A DNA stretch of 64,000 nucleotides from positions 28,582 to 92,581 of the forward strand of contig JAPLDA010000010.1 in NCBI GenBank assembly GCA_026391945.1, written 5' to 3'. Numbering within the stretch: the stretch's first letter is position 1; each line of letters opens with the position of its first letter. The translations under genes were made by a program, and so were the position numbers. The notes under the pieces are model-generated. The model saw nothing but the letters and a program-made list of their open reading frames with translations. It had not been told where the DNA came from and did not search any database. This DNA comes from Bacteroidota bacterium (lineage in GTDB: Bacteria > Bacteroidota > Bacteroidia > AKYH767-A > 2013-40CM-41-45). This document shows positions 1-10,426 of the stretch, in pieces.

Positions 1-330
1 GAGAAATTTCAGTTTGATCCGGATATTATTTTGCCGTTGCTTCGAAAAAAATTAGCACACCTTCAGCCTGAAGTTTACGGAACCGTTGTTCTTGGCTGTA
101 CTCATTTTCCTTTTTTCAGGAAGGCACTGATAGAAATATTTTCTCCGTTCGCAGACATTATCGACGGCAATGAAGGAACCGTAAAGCATCTGAAAAATAT
201 TCTGCAGACAAAAAATCTTCTCTCCACCGGAGGAAAAGGACAGGTGAGTTATTACGATTCAGGAGTTCCGGTAACCGATACCAGCCGGTTCAAAAAGTAC
301 CTGACCCTGCTGGATGAAATGGGGAAATAA
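1..330 (+). CDS. murI: glutamate racemase, C-terminal fragment (5' end outside window)
   Basis: Frame is open from base 1 (EKFQFDPDIILPLLRKK...). Contains VVLGCTHFPFFR, the C-terminal catalytic-Cys motif of glutamate racemase. Confidence 0.85.
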   Translation, partial: EKFQFDPDIILPLLRKKLAHLQPEVYGTVVLGCTHFPFFRKALIEIFSPFADIIDGNEGTVKHLKNILQTKNLLSTGGKGQVSYYDSGVPVTDTSRFKKYLTLLDEMGK

Positions 331-396
331 TTTTTATCGTTTTTTTACCCTCATCCTAAAGCCAGTCACAATTCTTAAATCCGAAACATTGAATGA

Positions 397-915
397 TCAT
401 TGACCTTCTTTCAGCCAATCAGAGTACATCATATAACGATCGGGCAATTCATCAAGCAGTTGTTTTTGTTCGCTGCTGATGGCTTTTATTTTTTTTGCAG
501 GAACGCCGGCATAAATAAACCCGGATTCAACTTCCATGTGTTCCGGGATCAGTGCGCCGGCTGCGACGATTGCATATTTCCGGATGACTGCATGATCCAT
601 GATGATGGCACCCATGCCAACCATCACATGATCTTCAAGCGTACAACCGTGAAGGATGGCATGGTGCCCGATGCTGCACCCATCGCCGATGCTGGTTTTG
701 GTTTTCTCATACGTACAATGAATGAGTGCGCCATCCTGAATGTTCACCTTGTTCCCGATGCTGATGGAATTGACATCTCCGCGGATGACGGCGTTGAACC
801 ACACGCTGCATTCATCACCCAATACAACATCGCCGATCACCGTTGCATTTTCGGCGAGGAAACAATCCTTGCCGAATTCGGGCATGATACCTTTTACAGA
901 TTTAATGAGAGCCAT
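397..915 (-). CDS. gamma-carbonic anhydrase-like hexapeptide-repeat protein (YrdA/PaaY family)
   Basis: Left-handed beta-helix hexapeptide pattern; NAVIRGDVNSISIGNKVNIQDGALIH...GHHAILHGCTLEDHVMVGMGA. Confidence 0.9.
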   Translation of the reverse strand: MALIKSVKGIMPEFGKDCFLAENATVIGDVVLGDECSVWFNAVIRGDVNSISIGNKVNIQDGALIHCTYEKTKTSIGDGCSIGHHAILHGCTLEDHVMVGMGAIIMDHAVIRKYAIVAAGALIPEHMEVESGFIYAGVPAKKIKAISSEQKQLLDELPDRYMMYSDWLKEGQ

Positions 916-982
916 TTGAGTTTTCAGAAAAGAGATCGTTATTTATTTTGTAAATTTACATCAGAATCATTTCAGAACCGGT

Positions 983-1477
983 ATGAAAGGAATAAAGATA
1001 ATTGTTTTTGTTGTCATCGTACTTGTCTCCGCCTGCAAGAAGGCGGAACAGTATTCCGACATTCCTTCCATCACATTTAAATCACTTACTACTGCAAAAG
1101 ACATGACCGGTTATGATGTAAGCGGTAAAATCACCATCTCGTTTACGGATGGAGATGGCGACCTGGGATATTATTCTTCCGGCAACGGTCTTCCTTTTGA
1201 TGATACGCTGAGCCAGTACTATTACAACTTTATCATTAAGTCATCGCATCTGAAAAACGGCAACTGGATAAAGGATACTCTTAATCTAAGCGGAAGAATG
1301 CCGTACCTCACTCCTGATGGAACCAACAAAACCCTGAGGGGCGACATTGCCATGGATTTATTCCTGCCACCACATAAAATCCGTGACACCATGCGTTACG
1401 ATGTTTTTATTTATGACCGTGCATTGCACCAGAGCAACACGGTTACGTCATCCAACCTGGTCATTACCACCCATTGA
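983..1477 (+). CDS. hypothetical lipoprotein
   Basis: N-terminus MKGIKIIVFVVIVLVSACKK with lipobox-like VSAC. Confidence 0.65.
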   Translation: MKGIKIIVFVVIVLVSACKKAEQYSDIPSITFKSLTTAKDMTGYDVSGKITISFTDGDGDLGYYSSGNGLPFDDTLSQYYYNFIIKSSHLKNGNWIKDTLNLSGRMPYLTPDGTNKTLRGDIAMDLFLPPHKIRDTMRYDVFIYDRALHQSNTVTSSNLVITTH

Positions 1478-2555
1478 TTTTTTTTCTCCATGCTGAAATG
1501 ATTCCGGGCAGGGAATCCTGGCTTACCGGAAAATTTGTTACCGAATGACTTTGGGTTTTCGATTTCAGTTGTCCGAAGTCAAACTTTTCCTGGCGCACGC
1601 TGAAGAAAAATTTTCTTTTACACAGGTAATCCGCAAGGTAAAGCTGTTCGGTTTGCCCGGGCGTCGGTACCAGAACGGCATCCATGCCGATAGCGACCAT
1701 GTCCATGATACCTGAATAGCCGGCACGGCAAACAACGAGGTTGGAAGCGAGAACGGCTTCCAGCAATTCACGGCTGTCGAGATGAGAAACAACCGTTGTG
1801 TTTTCATGGATGGCCGTTTCTTTTTTTTCGCCCGGCTTCCCGCCTACGATCAATGCTTTCGAATTTCGAAATTGTTCAGTAAAAAGTTTTTCAAGAGATG
1901 ATCGATGAGGTTCGGGTCCGCTGACGATGCCAATCACCTCATATTTTTTTTCGCGCTGATGATTGATTTTTCCTTTCCACCTCGACAAGGTTCCGATGTA
2001 AACGGCATTGGAAGGCAGTTTGTGCCGGTGCGATAAATCACCGCTGAGATTTTTATCATCGTCGGGAATCCAGCATTCGTCATACTGTTTTATAAAAAGG
2101 GAGTTAATGAAATACAGGAAGGGTTCCATCAACCGCAAAGCCGGCGGGCATTTGATCATGACCTGGTGCGTAATGAAAACAGAAAAAATGTCAGGATTCC
2201 AGAGCCCGAAGCGGTTATCTGAAATCACCGCATCGATTTGGTGTCGCCTGATTATTTTTTTCAGCTCATGGTGTTCGAGAAATATTCTGAAGAAAAATTT
2301 TGGTGCCTGTATCATCATCATCACCCACATGGGAAATACAGTTGAATAGGATGGTCTGTACCCGCGAAGCGGAATGAATTCCAGCATCGGGAATTCTTTC
2401 TTCAACAAACTCTCCGTGTTTTTTTCTCCGGCAAGGATGACCGCTTCTCCCTGGTTTAACAATTCCTGTATAATTGGAATGCAGCGTGTGGCGTGGCCCA
2501 AACCCCAATCGAGAGGCGCAACCAGAATTTTCTTTTTTTCAGCCACCGGTTTCAT
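1464..2555 (-). CDS. GT28/MurG-like glycosyltransferase family protein
   Basis: APLDWGLGHATRCIPIIQEL at N-terminus and CRAGYSGIMDMVAIGMDAVLVPTPGQTEQLYLA at C-terminus, as in MurG-like glycosyltransferases. Confidence 0.8.
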   Translation of the reverse strand: MKPVAEKKKILVAPLDWGLGHATRCIPIIQELLNQGEAVILAGEKNTESLLKKEFPMLEFIPLRGYRPSYSTVFPMWVMMMIQAPKFFFRIFLEHHELKKIIRRHQIDAVISDNRFGLWNPDIFSVFITHQVMIKCPPALRLMEPFLYFINSLFIKQYDECWIPDDDKNLSGDLSHRHKLPSNAVYIGTLSRWKGKINHQREKKYEVIGIVSGPEPHRSSLEKLFTEQFRNSKALIVGGKPGEKKETAIHENTTVVSHLDSRELLEAVLASNLVVCRAGYSGIMDMVAIGMDAVLVPTPGQTEQLYLADYLCKRKFFFSVRQEKFDFGQLKSKTQSHSVTNFPVSQDSLPGIISAWRKKINGW

Positions 2556-2658
2556 TTTTTATTCAGCCCGAATTTACAAAGGATAATGCAGAAATTTATT
2601 TTTTACTTCCGCCCTGTATTTTCACTGTATTTGTATTTTCGTTTCTTCAAATGCGATT

Positions 2659-3324
2659 ATGACCAAACACAAACTGGAACGGTTTGCGGAAAATGAAACA
2701 TTCCGGAATGTCTTTCAGCCTGTCATCAGTTACCCGCCGGTTGACGATGAGATGAAAGGAAACTGGAACAAAAACTATTTCAAAAACGACCGGCCCGTGA
2801 TTCTTGAATTGGGATGCGGAAGAGGAGAATACACCGTGAACCTCGCTGAGATGTACCCGCAGAATAATTACATCGGCATCGATTACAAAGGAGCCAGGCT
2901 CTGGCGTGGCGCTAAAACAGCCATTGAAAACAACATGGATCATGTGGCATTCCTTCGGTTGCAAATTCAGCGGGTCGGGAATTTTTTTTCACCGGGTGAA
3001 GTCAGTGAAATATGGATCACTTTTCCGGATCCACAGCCCAGGCAAAGCCGGGAACATAAACGGCTGACCTCACCGGAATTCATAGGCAGGTACAGGAACA
3101 TCCTGAAAAAAAACGGAACCATTCACCTGAAAACGGACAATGCAGGTTTGTATGAATACACTCTTGGAATCATTAAGGAAAATAATTTTTCTTTGATGAC
3201 TTCTACCAATGATCTGTATCAATCACCGGTGTTAAATGAAGTCCTTGCCATTCAAACTACGTATGAAAAAATTTTTCTTGCGCAGGGATCGAAAATCTGT
3301 TACATCCAATTTTGTTTGTCATGA
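2659..3324 (+). CDS. trmB: tRNA (guanine-N7)-methyltransferase
   Basis: VILELGCGRGEYTVNLAEMYPQNNYIGIDYKGARLWRGAK and EIWITFPDPQPR motifs. Confidence 0.93.
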   Translation: MTKHKLERFAENETFRNVFQPVISYPPVDDEMKGNWNKNYFKNDRPVILELGCGRGEYTVNLAEMYPQNNYIGIDYKGARLWRGAKTAIENNMDHVAFLRLQIQRVGNFFSPGEVSEIWITFPDPQPRQSREHKRLTSPEFIGRYRNILKKNGTIHLKTDNAGLYEYTLGIIKENNFSLMTSTNDLYQSPVLNEVLAIQTTYEKIFLAQGSKICYIQFCLS

Positions 3325-3668
3325 AGAACCAGCACGATTCTTTTTTTTCACAGGTGTATGAAGTAGCCCGGCTTATTCCAAGAGGAAGAGTCACTTCCTA
3401 CGGCGCCATCGCCAAATACCTTGGTACGGCAAGGTCGGCGCGAATGGTCGGTTGGGCCATGAACAATGCCGGCAACATTCGCCCTAAAGTTCCGGCGCAC
3501 CGCGTGGTGAACAGAACAGGATTGTTAACAGGCAAACATCATTTTGGCTCACCGGAAAAAATGAAGGAACTCCTGGAAAGGGAAAACATCAAAACAAAAA
3601 AAGACCAGGTTCAGCAGTTTAAAAAAGTTTTCTGGGATCCGTCCGTTGAATTGAATATTGAAGATTAA
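3312..3668 (+). CDS. alkyltransferase-like (ATL) DNA-binding protein, MGMT family without catalytic Cys
   Basis: GRVTSYGAIAKYLGTARSARMVGWAMN and PAHRVVNRTG (PAHR in place of PCHR). Confidence 0.87.
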   Translation: MFVMKNQHDSFFSQVYEVARLIPRGRVTSYGAIAKYLGTARSARMVGWAMNNAGNIRPKVPAHRVVNRTGLLTGKHHFGSPEKMKELLERENIKTKKDQVQQFKKVFWDPSVELNIED

Positions 3669-3722
3669 AAAAGATTCATGTAGGAGGGGGATGCCAGACT
3701 CACAGGATTGACGGGCAATTCA

Positions 3723-3730
3723 TATCTTTG
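3723..3730 (+). promoter_or_regulatory. candidate Bacteroidetes -7 box (TATCTTTG) upstream of mrp
   Basis: Matches TAnnTTTG; 36 nt upstream of the ATG at 3766. Confidence 0.45.
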
Positions 3731-3765
3731 TCCCGGAATTTAAAACTTAATTACAAAACTGATTT

Positions 3766-4869
3766 ATGTCCATTACAAAAGAAAAAGTCCTGGAAGCCCT
3801 GCGCTATGTGGAAGAACCGGATCTGAAAAAAGACCTGGTCACCCTTAATATGATTGAAGATATCCGGATTGACGGGAAGCATGTAAGTTTCTCGGTGATT
3901 CTCACCACGCCGGCATGTCCTTTAAAATCGCTGATCGAACGGGCCTGTGTAAATGCCATCGTTCATTATGTGGATGCAGAAGCGAAGGTGACGGTGAACA
4001 TGACATCCCGGACCACTACCGGCCGGGAGTCGGATGATTTACTGCTGCCCGGCGTAAAAAACATTGTCGCTATTGCCTCCGGGAAAGGCGGCGTTGGCAA
4101 ATCAACAGTGGCGGCAAATCTGGCCGTTGCGCTTGCAAAAAAAGGAGCGAAGGTCGGGTTGATTGATGCTGATATCTACGGACCTTCCCAGCACATCATG
4201 TTCGGACTTGAAAACGAGCACATCTATGTGAATGAACGCGACGGCAAATCATTCATGCTGCCGATTGAGAAATACGGCGTGAAAATTTTATCCATCGGGT
4301 TTCTTGTCGATCCTGAGAAAGCCATTCCATGGCGCGGACCGATGGCCAGCAAAGCGCTTCGCCAGCTCTTCAGTGATGCCGAGTGGGGCGAACTGGATTA
4401 CATGCTCATCGACCTTCCTCCGGGAACGGGTGACATTCATCTTACACTTGTTTCTGCTGTTCCGCTTACAGGCGCCGTCGTAGTGAGTACTCCGCAGCAT
4501 GTGGCATTGGCCGATGCGAAAAAGGGAATCAACATGTTCCAGCTTCCTGCCGTGAATGTTCCGGTGCTGGGATTGGTTGAGAACATGGCTTATTTCACGC
4601 CGGCTGAATTACCGGAAAATAAATATTACATCTTCGGAAAAGACGGGTGCAGGAAACTGGCTGAAAAAATGAATGTTCCTTTCCTTGGACAAATTCCATT
4701 GGTACAAAGCATCCGTGAAGGCGGCGACAGCGGGCTTCCTGCGGTGATGGAAGAAGGTTCGCCTACTGCCATGGCGTTTACGGAAATCGCCGATGCCACA
4801 GCGCGCCAGGTTTCGATACGCAATGCAACGGGGGCACCCACAAAGAAGGTGGAAGCTGCTGCGTACTGA
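3766..4869 (+). CDS. mrp: Mrp/NBP35-family Fe-S cluster carrier ATPase
   Basis: ASGKGGVGKSTVAANLAVALAKKGAKVGLIDADIYGPS deviant Walker A, N-terminal MIP18-like domain. Confidence 0.95.
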   Translation: MSITKEKVLEALRYVEEPDLKKDLVTLNMIEDIRIDGKHVSFSVILTTPACPLKSLIERACVNAIVHYVDAEAKVTVNMTSRTTTGRESDDLLLPGVKNIVAIASGKGGVGKSTVAANLAVALAKKGAKVGLIDADIYGPSQHIMFGLENEHIYVNERDGKSFMLPIEKYGVKILSIGFLVDPEKAIPWRGPMASKALRQLFSDAEWGELDYMLIDLPPGTGDIHLTLVSAVPLTGAVVVSTPQHVALADAKKGINMFQLPAVNVPVLGLVENMAYFTPAELPENKYYIFGKDGCRKLAEKMNVPFLGQIPLVQSIREGGDSGLPAVMEEGSPTAMAFTEIADATARQVSIRNATGAPTKKVEAAAY

Positions 4870-4878
4870 TACCGGTGA

Positions 4879-5193
4879 ATGAATTTTTTATTTAAGCAAT
4901 CAAACAAAGCCATGCACGCAGAGTCAACCATTTCCGAAAGAGTCGAACAGGCGCTCACCCAGATCCGTCCTTATCTGGAAGCAGACAGCGGCAATGTAAG
5001 TTTGCTGGAAGTGACCGATGATCTGGTGGTCAGGTTAAAATTTCACGGAGCGTGCAGCAGTTGCTCCATGAGTGCGATGACGTTACGTGCGGGAATCGAG
5101 CAAACCATCCGAAGCTTACGTGCGGGAATCGAGCAAACCATCCGAAGCCATGTTCCTGAAGTAAAATCAGTGGAAGCGGTAGATGGTGATTAA
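4879..5193 (+). CDS. NifU C-terminal-like Fe-S scaffold protein
   Basis: LRPYLEADSGNVSLLE...FHGACSSCSMSAMTL (CxxC), located directly after mrp. Carries an internal 11-aa duplication. Confidence 0.88.
   Translation: MNFLFKQSNKAMHAESTISERVEQALTQIRPYLEADSGNVSLLEVTDDLVVRLKFHGACSSCSMSAMTLRAGIEQTIRSLRAGIEQTIRSHVPEVKSVEAVDGD
5083..5148 (+). repeat. 33-bp perfect tandem duplication (2 copies) within the NifU-like CDS
   Basis: TTACGTGCGGGAATCGAGCAAACCATCCGAAGC at 5083-5115 and again at 5116-5148; encodes LRAGIEQTIRS twice. Confidence 0.97.
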
Positions 5194-5209
5194 GGAAAAA
5201 TAATGGCAC

Positions 5210-5243
5210 AAAAAAAGGAGTGATTTTATTCACTCCTTTTTTT
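5210..5243. terminator. bidirectional rho-independent terminator
   Basis: AAAAAAGGAGTGA-loop-TCACTCCTTTTTTT between convergent genes. Confidence 0.8.
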
Positions 5244-5261
5244 ATGGCTTCAACTGACGGA

Positions 5262-6083
5262 TCAGAACTGGTTCAGGAATTTACTGACCTTTTCGAAATA
5301 AGCATTTTTATCAGTGGAAAAATTCTGTGCATTGGAAGGGCTGCTGTTCACGATGTATGTCTGGGTGGAACATTTCAGCAATTTCATATCGGAAGGATTG
5401 ATCATCTCATCCTGCGGAGAAACAATGATCATGACTCCACGGATGTTCGGCCTTGATTTATCACAGGCATACATTGGCTCCATGTTTTTATCATAGCCGA
5501 ACGGAATGATCACATCTTTCCCTTTTTTCTCTTTCATTTTTTTCTTCATCAGTTCAAGGCCTGTCCACGGGCCGTCGGCAATGACTTTGCGGGTTTCCGG
5601 GCGGTTCAATCCAACACCGAGGGAAAGTCCAGCACCGATGTTTACTCCATACAAATCAAATTTGGTAATGGCTCTTGACTTGCGGAGGTAATCGAGAACG
5701 GCATTCAGGTCGTTGGTGAATTGCGGATAAATGTACGTGTCGGCATCAATGGCAAATTCGCTGCTGCCGCCGTAACCGCGGTAATCATACATGCAGACAT
5801 TCCATCCGGCGGAAAGAAACTGGCCGGCCAGTTCGATGTTATCAGCCATGTTGCCATCGCCGCTTCCGCTGATCACCATCCAGTTGGTTGTTTTCTTGGA
5901 TGTTTCAAAGAACCATCCGAGCAAGGTGGCGCCGTCTTTGGTGGAAACTTTTTCTTCTTTGTACGTCATGCCGTATTTTTCTGGCTTCACTTTGTATTCG
6001 CGTGATGGACTTAAGGCAGATGCAAACTGGAAACAGAGAAATAATCCGCACGCCAATAAGGTTGTCAATCTGGTTTTATTCAT
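5262..6083 (-). CDS. secreted alpha/beta hydrolase
   Basis: Signal peptide MNKTRLTTLLACGLFLCFQFASA; NVCMYDYRGYGGSSEF; ORF-track start at 6179 is probably too far upstream. Confidence 0.78.
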   Translation of the reverse strand: MNKTRLTTLLACGLFLCFQFASALSPSREYKVKPEKYGMTYKEEKVSTKDGATLLGWFFETSKKTTNWMVISGSGDGNMADNIELAGQFLSAGWNVCMYDYRGYGGSSEFAIDADTYIYPQFTNDLNAVLDYLRKSRAITKFDLYGVNIGAGLSLGVGLNRPETRKVIADGPWTGLELMKKKMKEKKGKDVIIPFGYDKNMEPMYACDKSRPNIRGVMIIVSPQDEMINPSDMKLLKCSTQTYIVNSSPSNAQNFSTDKNAYFEKVSKFLNQF

Positions 6084-6249
6084 GTTCTGTGAATGGGATT
6101 TAGGAATGGTTAATAGCTGAGTAAAAGTAGAGAAAAAGATTTTTGATAAACGGAAATTTGACGGGAAACATTTCAACAATTCAGAAGGCAGGGTTGTTAA
6201 TCATCATCCAAATTACAGGATGTCATCGAAATCCCTGAAATAAAAGAAA

Positions 6250-7095
6250 TTAATTTTTAGGTTCAAGGGGAATAGACCCAAGAAACCGGCGGGTAATGGA
6301 AATGGGATTGTTTTTCTTAAACTCCTCATACTGGTAAGAGCCGGGTTTCAGATAAAATTGTTTTTCGTTGATGGACCCTTCAAACGCTTTGGATAAATAA
6401 ACGACGTCACCGACCTTCATTCGTATGCGCAAATGGGTTTGGAAATCACCTTCGTATTTGGCGACAATAAACAAAGCGAATTCATGAGGGTGTAAGATGA
6501 GTGCCCATCTTCCATTCCCGATAAAGTCGAATTTTTTTGACTCAATAGGTCGCCATTTTTCTTCTTTATCCTTTGCCTCCTGGATGGCAGAAACATATTT
6601 ATCCCTTGCAGTAAATAATTTATCTGAACTGGTTTCATTCACCACGTATATCGGGAAATAGATTCCAACTTTTGAAAGCGATAACCAGTTGATGGGAATA
6701 GACCTCTTGTAATCGGGAATGATCTGTAATCCATCAGAAGATAAGGAATCCCGCAATTGCCGGAGAGAAGTGCTGTCACCGGTAATGTAATCATCTCCAT
6801 AGGAGTTACTTTGTACTCCGGAGTTATCAATCCGGATCGTATCATCAAACGCGTATTTGCCGATAAAAAAAGTGGAAGCATCCACGATGTTTTCTGCATT
6901 AAATAAAGAAAAAGAATCTTTCATGCTATGATCGTACTCAAGAATTCCTGGTAAGGTGAAGCCTGAAGAATGATCAACCAGGGAGGAATTTTTCTTTTCA
7001 GAACAACTGATGCATGAACATACGAATACCATCACGATTGTTTTGAAAAGAAGATGACGAAACAATTTTGGATTATTTTTTTTTAAAAAAATCAT
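6250..7095 (-). CDS. hypothetical lipoprotein
   Basis: Start at 7095 gives MIFLKKNNPKLFRHLLFKTIVMVFVCSCISCSEKK with lipobox-like CISC. Confidence 0.6.
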   Translation of the reverse strand: MIFLKKNNPKLFRHLLFKTIVMVFVCSCISCSEKKNSSLVDHSSGFTLPGILEYDHSMKDSFSLFNAENIVDASTFFIGKYAFDDTIRIDNSGVQSNSYGDDYITGDSTSLRQLRDSLSSDGLQIIPDYKRSIPINWLSLSKVGIYFPIYVVNETSSDKLFTARDKYVSAIQEAKDKEEKWRPIESKKFDFIGNGRWALILHPHEFALFIVAKYEGDFQTHLRIRMKVGDVVYLSKAFEGSINEKQFYLKPGSYQYEEFKKNNPISITRRFLGSIPLEPKN

Positions 7096-7198
7096 GTCAG
7101 GTACTGATTGAATGCAGTATGGAAGCTGCGATCGCAGTTCAAAAATAAAAAAAAGATTTAACCGTGCAACCGGGTTCAAAAATAATATTGACAGAGGC

Positions 7199-8248
7199 TC
7201 AGTTTCCTTTCCTGTGGTTCCGGTAAACGATTTCGGAAACCTGGCTTAAAACCGTAGAAAGATTCTTCAGATCGCGTCCTTCGGACATCACTCCCAGTAA
7301 ATAGGGCTCTGATTCAGAATAAAAAATACCGATTTCATGTAGCTGGGCGGTATTTCCGGATACACGCTCTCCGAATTTATGCGACACGGGGAAGGCCGGC
7401 TCCAGGTTTTTCAGGAGTCCATCTTTGTAAGTGCTGGCTGAAAGCAATTCAAGTGCGAATTCAGAATGAGCGTCAGTGAGGTACCCGCTGTTATAAAGGA
7501 TTCTGAAAAGTTTACAAAAATCATTTACGGCGATTACATAATCAGCCCCTTTTGTCGGATCCATCGGGGGAGAAGCCACTCCAAGGTCGGTGAAAATTTT
7601 ACTGAATACTTTTTGATCTGTTAGTTGTGAAATAAGGATCAGTGCATCATTGTCGGAATGAACAATCATATCGGAAAGAAGTTCTTTGACCGAATAATTC
7701 CTCTTTTGTTCAAGGCCGAAATTTTTTATGTTCTGATGGTAATCGTTTTGAAAATGTTTGTCGAAATAAATTTTTTTATTCAGCAGGCCTGGATCTGTTT
7801 CTGATTGTTTCAGGATGGAAATCAAAAAAGCAACTTTCATCAGGCTGGCCGGAGTATACGTTTTGGCGCCGTTGATCAGGAACCATGCACCATCATTCAA
7901 CCTCCTGTAGTAAACAGAAACATCACGGACAAGGTTTGAAGATTTATCCCGCAAGATCATTTCATTGATTTCATTTTTGATACTGATCAATTCGGAATTT
8001 TCGTTTGGAATATCTACAAACAACAACGGCTGGGTGAGCTTATAATCTTTCAGGCGCAACTCATCCATTTTTTCCGGACAATCACTCTTTTTTGAATCAG
8101 TCATTACCACCTTCGGCAGTCGTGGAAAAAAGAAATAAACAACAAGGCCTGTGGCAATCATCAGGAGGATGGCAGCATTCAATGGAATATTTTTTCGAAA
8201 AGCAAAATTTACAAACCTGCCTTTTAATTTCAGAGCGGTACTAAACAT
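7199..8248 (-). CDS. serine hydrolase, class A beta-lactamase/PBP-like fold
   Basis: TPASLMKVAFLI (SxxK), MIVHSDNDA (SDN) and HKFGE (KTG-like) in the correct order. Confidence 0.82.
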   Translation of the reverse strand: MFSTALKLKGRFVNFAFRKNIPLNAAILLMIATGLVVYFFFPRLPKVVMTDSKKSDCPEKMDELRLKDYKLTQPLLFVDIPNENSELISIKNEINEMILRDKSSNLVRDVSVYYRRLNDGAWFLINGAKTYTPASLMKVAFLISILKQSETDPGLLNKKIYFDKHFQNDYHQNIKNFGLEQKRNYSVKELLSDMIVHSDNDALILISQLTDQKVFSKIFTDLGVASPPMDPTKGADYVIAVNDFCKLFRILYNSGYLTDAHSEFALELLSASTYKDGLLKNLEPAFPVSHKFGERVSGNTAQLHEIGIFYSESEPYLLGVMSEGRDLKNLSTVLSQVSEIVYRNHRKGN

Positions 8249-8533
8249 AGCAAGGTATCAATCAAGAGTTTTCAAAAATATAGTTGAAAAATTGCATCAC
8301 GCAAGTAAGAATATAAAATTGGTAATTTTGTGAAGAGACTGCGCCCTGGTTAACATTTCAAAGAATAGTTGAGCAGCTCCCGATCCTGAATGCGTTTGTG
8401 AATGCAAAGTTCCTGGAATATTTATATCACTCAATGATAAAAATCATCTCAAATATGTTGGTTCTGCGGGCTTGTATGATGCCTATTTCATTACCTTTGC
8501 CTGCTCTTTTTAGAATGATTAAAAGCGAATAAG

Positions 8534-10378
8534 ATGGAGAAACAAAATGAAGTTCTTGATAATGTAATTATCAAATTTGCCGGAGACAGCGGAGACGGAA
8601 TGCAGCTTACCGGCACCCAATTCACCAATACAGCAGCCTTGTTTGGAAATGACCTGAGTACGTTCCCTGATTTCCCGGCTGAAATCCGCGCCCCGCAAGG
8701 TACGCTTGCCGGTGTGTCGGGTTACCAGCTTCATTTCGGAAGCGTGGAGATTTTTACTCCCGGCGACTATTGCGATGTGCTGGTTGCCATGAATGCTGCG
8801 GCATTGCGGGCCAACCTCAAACATCTGAAGAAGAGCGGAATCATCATTGCCAATACCGACGGCTTTGATGCAAAAAACCTTCGCCTGGCAGGCGTGGCAG
8901 ACGGAAAAAATCCTTTGGAAGACGGATCCCTTGAAGGGTATAATGTCATTAAAATGGATGTGACTAAAATGACCCGTGCAGCATTGCTGGATTCAGGCCT
9001 TGGAACCAAAGAAATTGATCGGGCCAAGAACATGTTCGTGCTTGGCTTCCTGTATTGGATGTACAACCGTTCCATGGATCATACGCTGAAATTCCTGAAC
9101 GAAAAATTTGCCAGTAAAACGGATGTATTGAATGCCAACCTGAATGTTTTAAAAGCAGGGTATAATTTCGGAGATACTAGGGAGGAGTTCACCACCAGGT
9201 TTACAGTAAGCCCTGCGAAAATGCCTGCCGGCGTGTACCGCAACATGATGGGCAACCAGGCGACAGCTCTTGGTTTGGTTGCAGCGGCAAAAAAATCAGG
9301 CCTCCAGTTGTTCTATGGAACGTACCCGATCACTCCCGCATCTGACATTCTTCATGAATTATCGAAGCATAAAAATTTTGGCGTGAAAACATTCCAGGCA
9401 GAGGATGAGATCGCTGCCATCTGTTCCTCCATCGGTGCCAGTTTTGGCGGCGCCTTAGGTGTAACCGCTTCATCCGGTCCCGGCATTGCTCTGAAAACCG
9501 AAGCCATGGGACTTGCATTGATGTTTGAACTTCCGCTCGTCATCGTAAATGTACAGCGCGGAGGTCCTTCAACGGGACTTCCTACGAAGACGGAACAAAG
9601 CGATTTGCTCCAGGCCGTTTACGGCAGAAATGGTGAAGCACCGATCCCGGTTCTTGCCGCTGCTTCTCCTTCCGATTGTTTTTATATGGTGTACGAAGCC
9701 TGCCGTATTGCCATTGAATTCATGACACCTGTGATTTTACTTACGGATGGATACATTGCCAATGGAGCAGAGCCATGGCAGTTTCCTAAAGCGAGCGACC
9801 TGGCAGAGATCAAGGTGAAATTCACCAAAGAGAAAAATTCAGAAACCAAATACCTTCCTTACAAGCGTGATGAAAAACTTTCACGCCCATGGGCGATACC
9901 GGGAACAAAAGGACTGGAGCACCGCATCGGGGGAATTGAAAAGCAACACGAAACCGGGAATATCAGTTACGATCCGAACAACCATGAATTCATGATTCGT
10001 ATGCGCGATGCCAAGGTTGAAAAGGTAGCCGATTTTATTCCGGACCAAAAGATTGAAGTTGGAACCAGCAAAGGCAAACTGCTGGTACTCGGCTGGGGCT
10101 CCACGTACGGAGCCATTAAGAGCGCCGTGATCAAAGCAAGGAATGATGGCTATGACGTTTCACATGCTCACCTCCGTTACATCAAACCTTTTCCGAAAAA
10201 CCTCGGTGAACTTTTGTATAGCTTCGAGCATATACTCATTCCGGAAATGAACTGCGGACAACTCATCAAACTCATCCGTGATAAATACCTGATTCCGGCA
10301 GAGGGATTAAATAAAATCCAGGGAATGCCTTTCGCAGCAGAAGAAATTTATTCAAAAATCGCAGAGAAACTAAAATAA
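8534..10378 (+). CDS. korA: 2-oxoacid:ferredoxin (2-oxoglutarate) oxidoreductase, gamma-alpha fused subunit
   Basis: N-terminal gamma domain ([17 protein letters not shown]) fused to alpha domain ([34 protein letters not shown]). Confidence 0.93.
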   Translation: MEKQNEVLDNVIIKFAGDSGDGMQLTGTQFTNTAALFGNDLSTFPDFPAEIRAPQGTLAGVSGYQLHFGSVEIFTPGDYCDVLVAMNAAALRANLKHLKKSGIIIANTDGFDAKNLRLAGVADGKNPLEDGSLEGYNVIKMDVTKMTRAALLDSGLGTKEIDRAKNMFVLGFLYWMYNRSMDHTLKFLNEKFASKTDVLNANLNVLKAGYNFGDTREEFTTRFTVSPAKMPAGVYRNMMGNQATALGLVAAAKKSGLQLFYGTYPITPASDILHELSKHKNFGVKTFQAEDEIAAICSSIGASFGGALGVTASSGPGIALKTEAMGLALMFELPLVIVNVQRGGPSTGLPTKTEQSDLLQAVYGRNGEAPIPVLAAASPSDCFYMVYEACRIAIEFMTPVILLTDGYIANGAEPWQFPKASDLAEIKVKFTKEKNSETKYLPYKRDEKLSRPWAIPGTKGLEHRIGGIEKQHETGNISYDPNNHEFMIRMRDAKVEKVADFIPDQKIEVGTSKGKLLVLGWGSTYGAIKSAVIKARNDGYDVSHAHLRYIKPFPKNLGELLYSFEHILIPEMNCGQLIKLIRDKYLIPAEGLNKIQGMPFAAEEIYSKIAEKLK

Positions 10379-10426
10379 GTTATCTCCCAAAACTGATTCA
10401 TATTCGTTCGGTTCAAAGATTAACAC

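Noticed and set aside
400-1080. 226-aa plus-strand ORF
   Set aside because: Antisense to the well-supported gamma-carbonic anhydrase gene; composition (Cys/His/Phe-rich) typical of shadow ORFs.
8340-8520. Open stretch AAPDPECVCECKVPGIFISLNDKNHLKYVGSAGLYDAYFITFACSF before korA
   Set aside because: No start codon, no recognised family; treated as chance open frame in a leader region.
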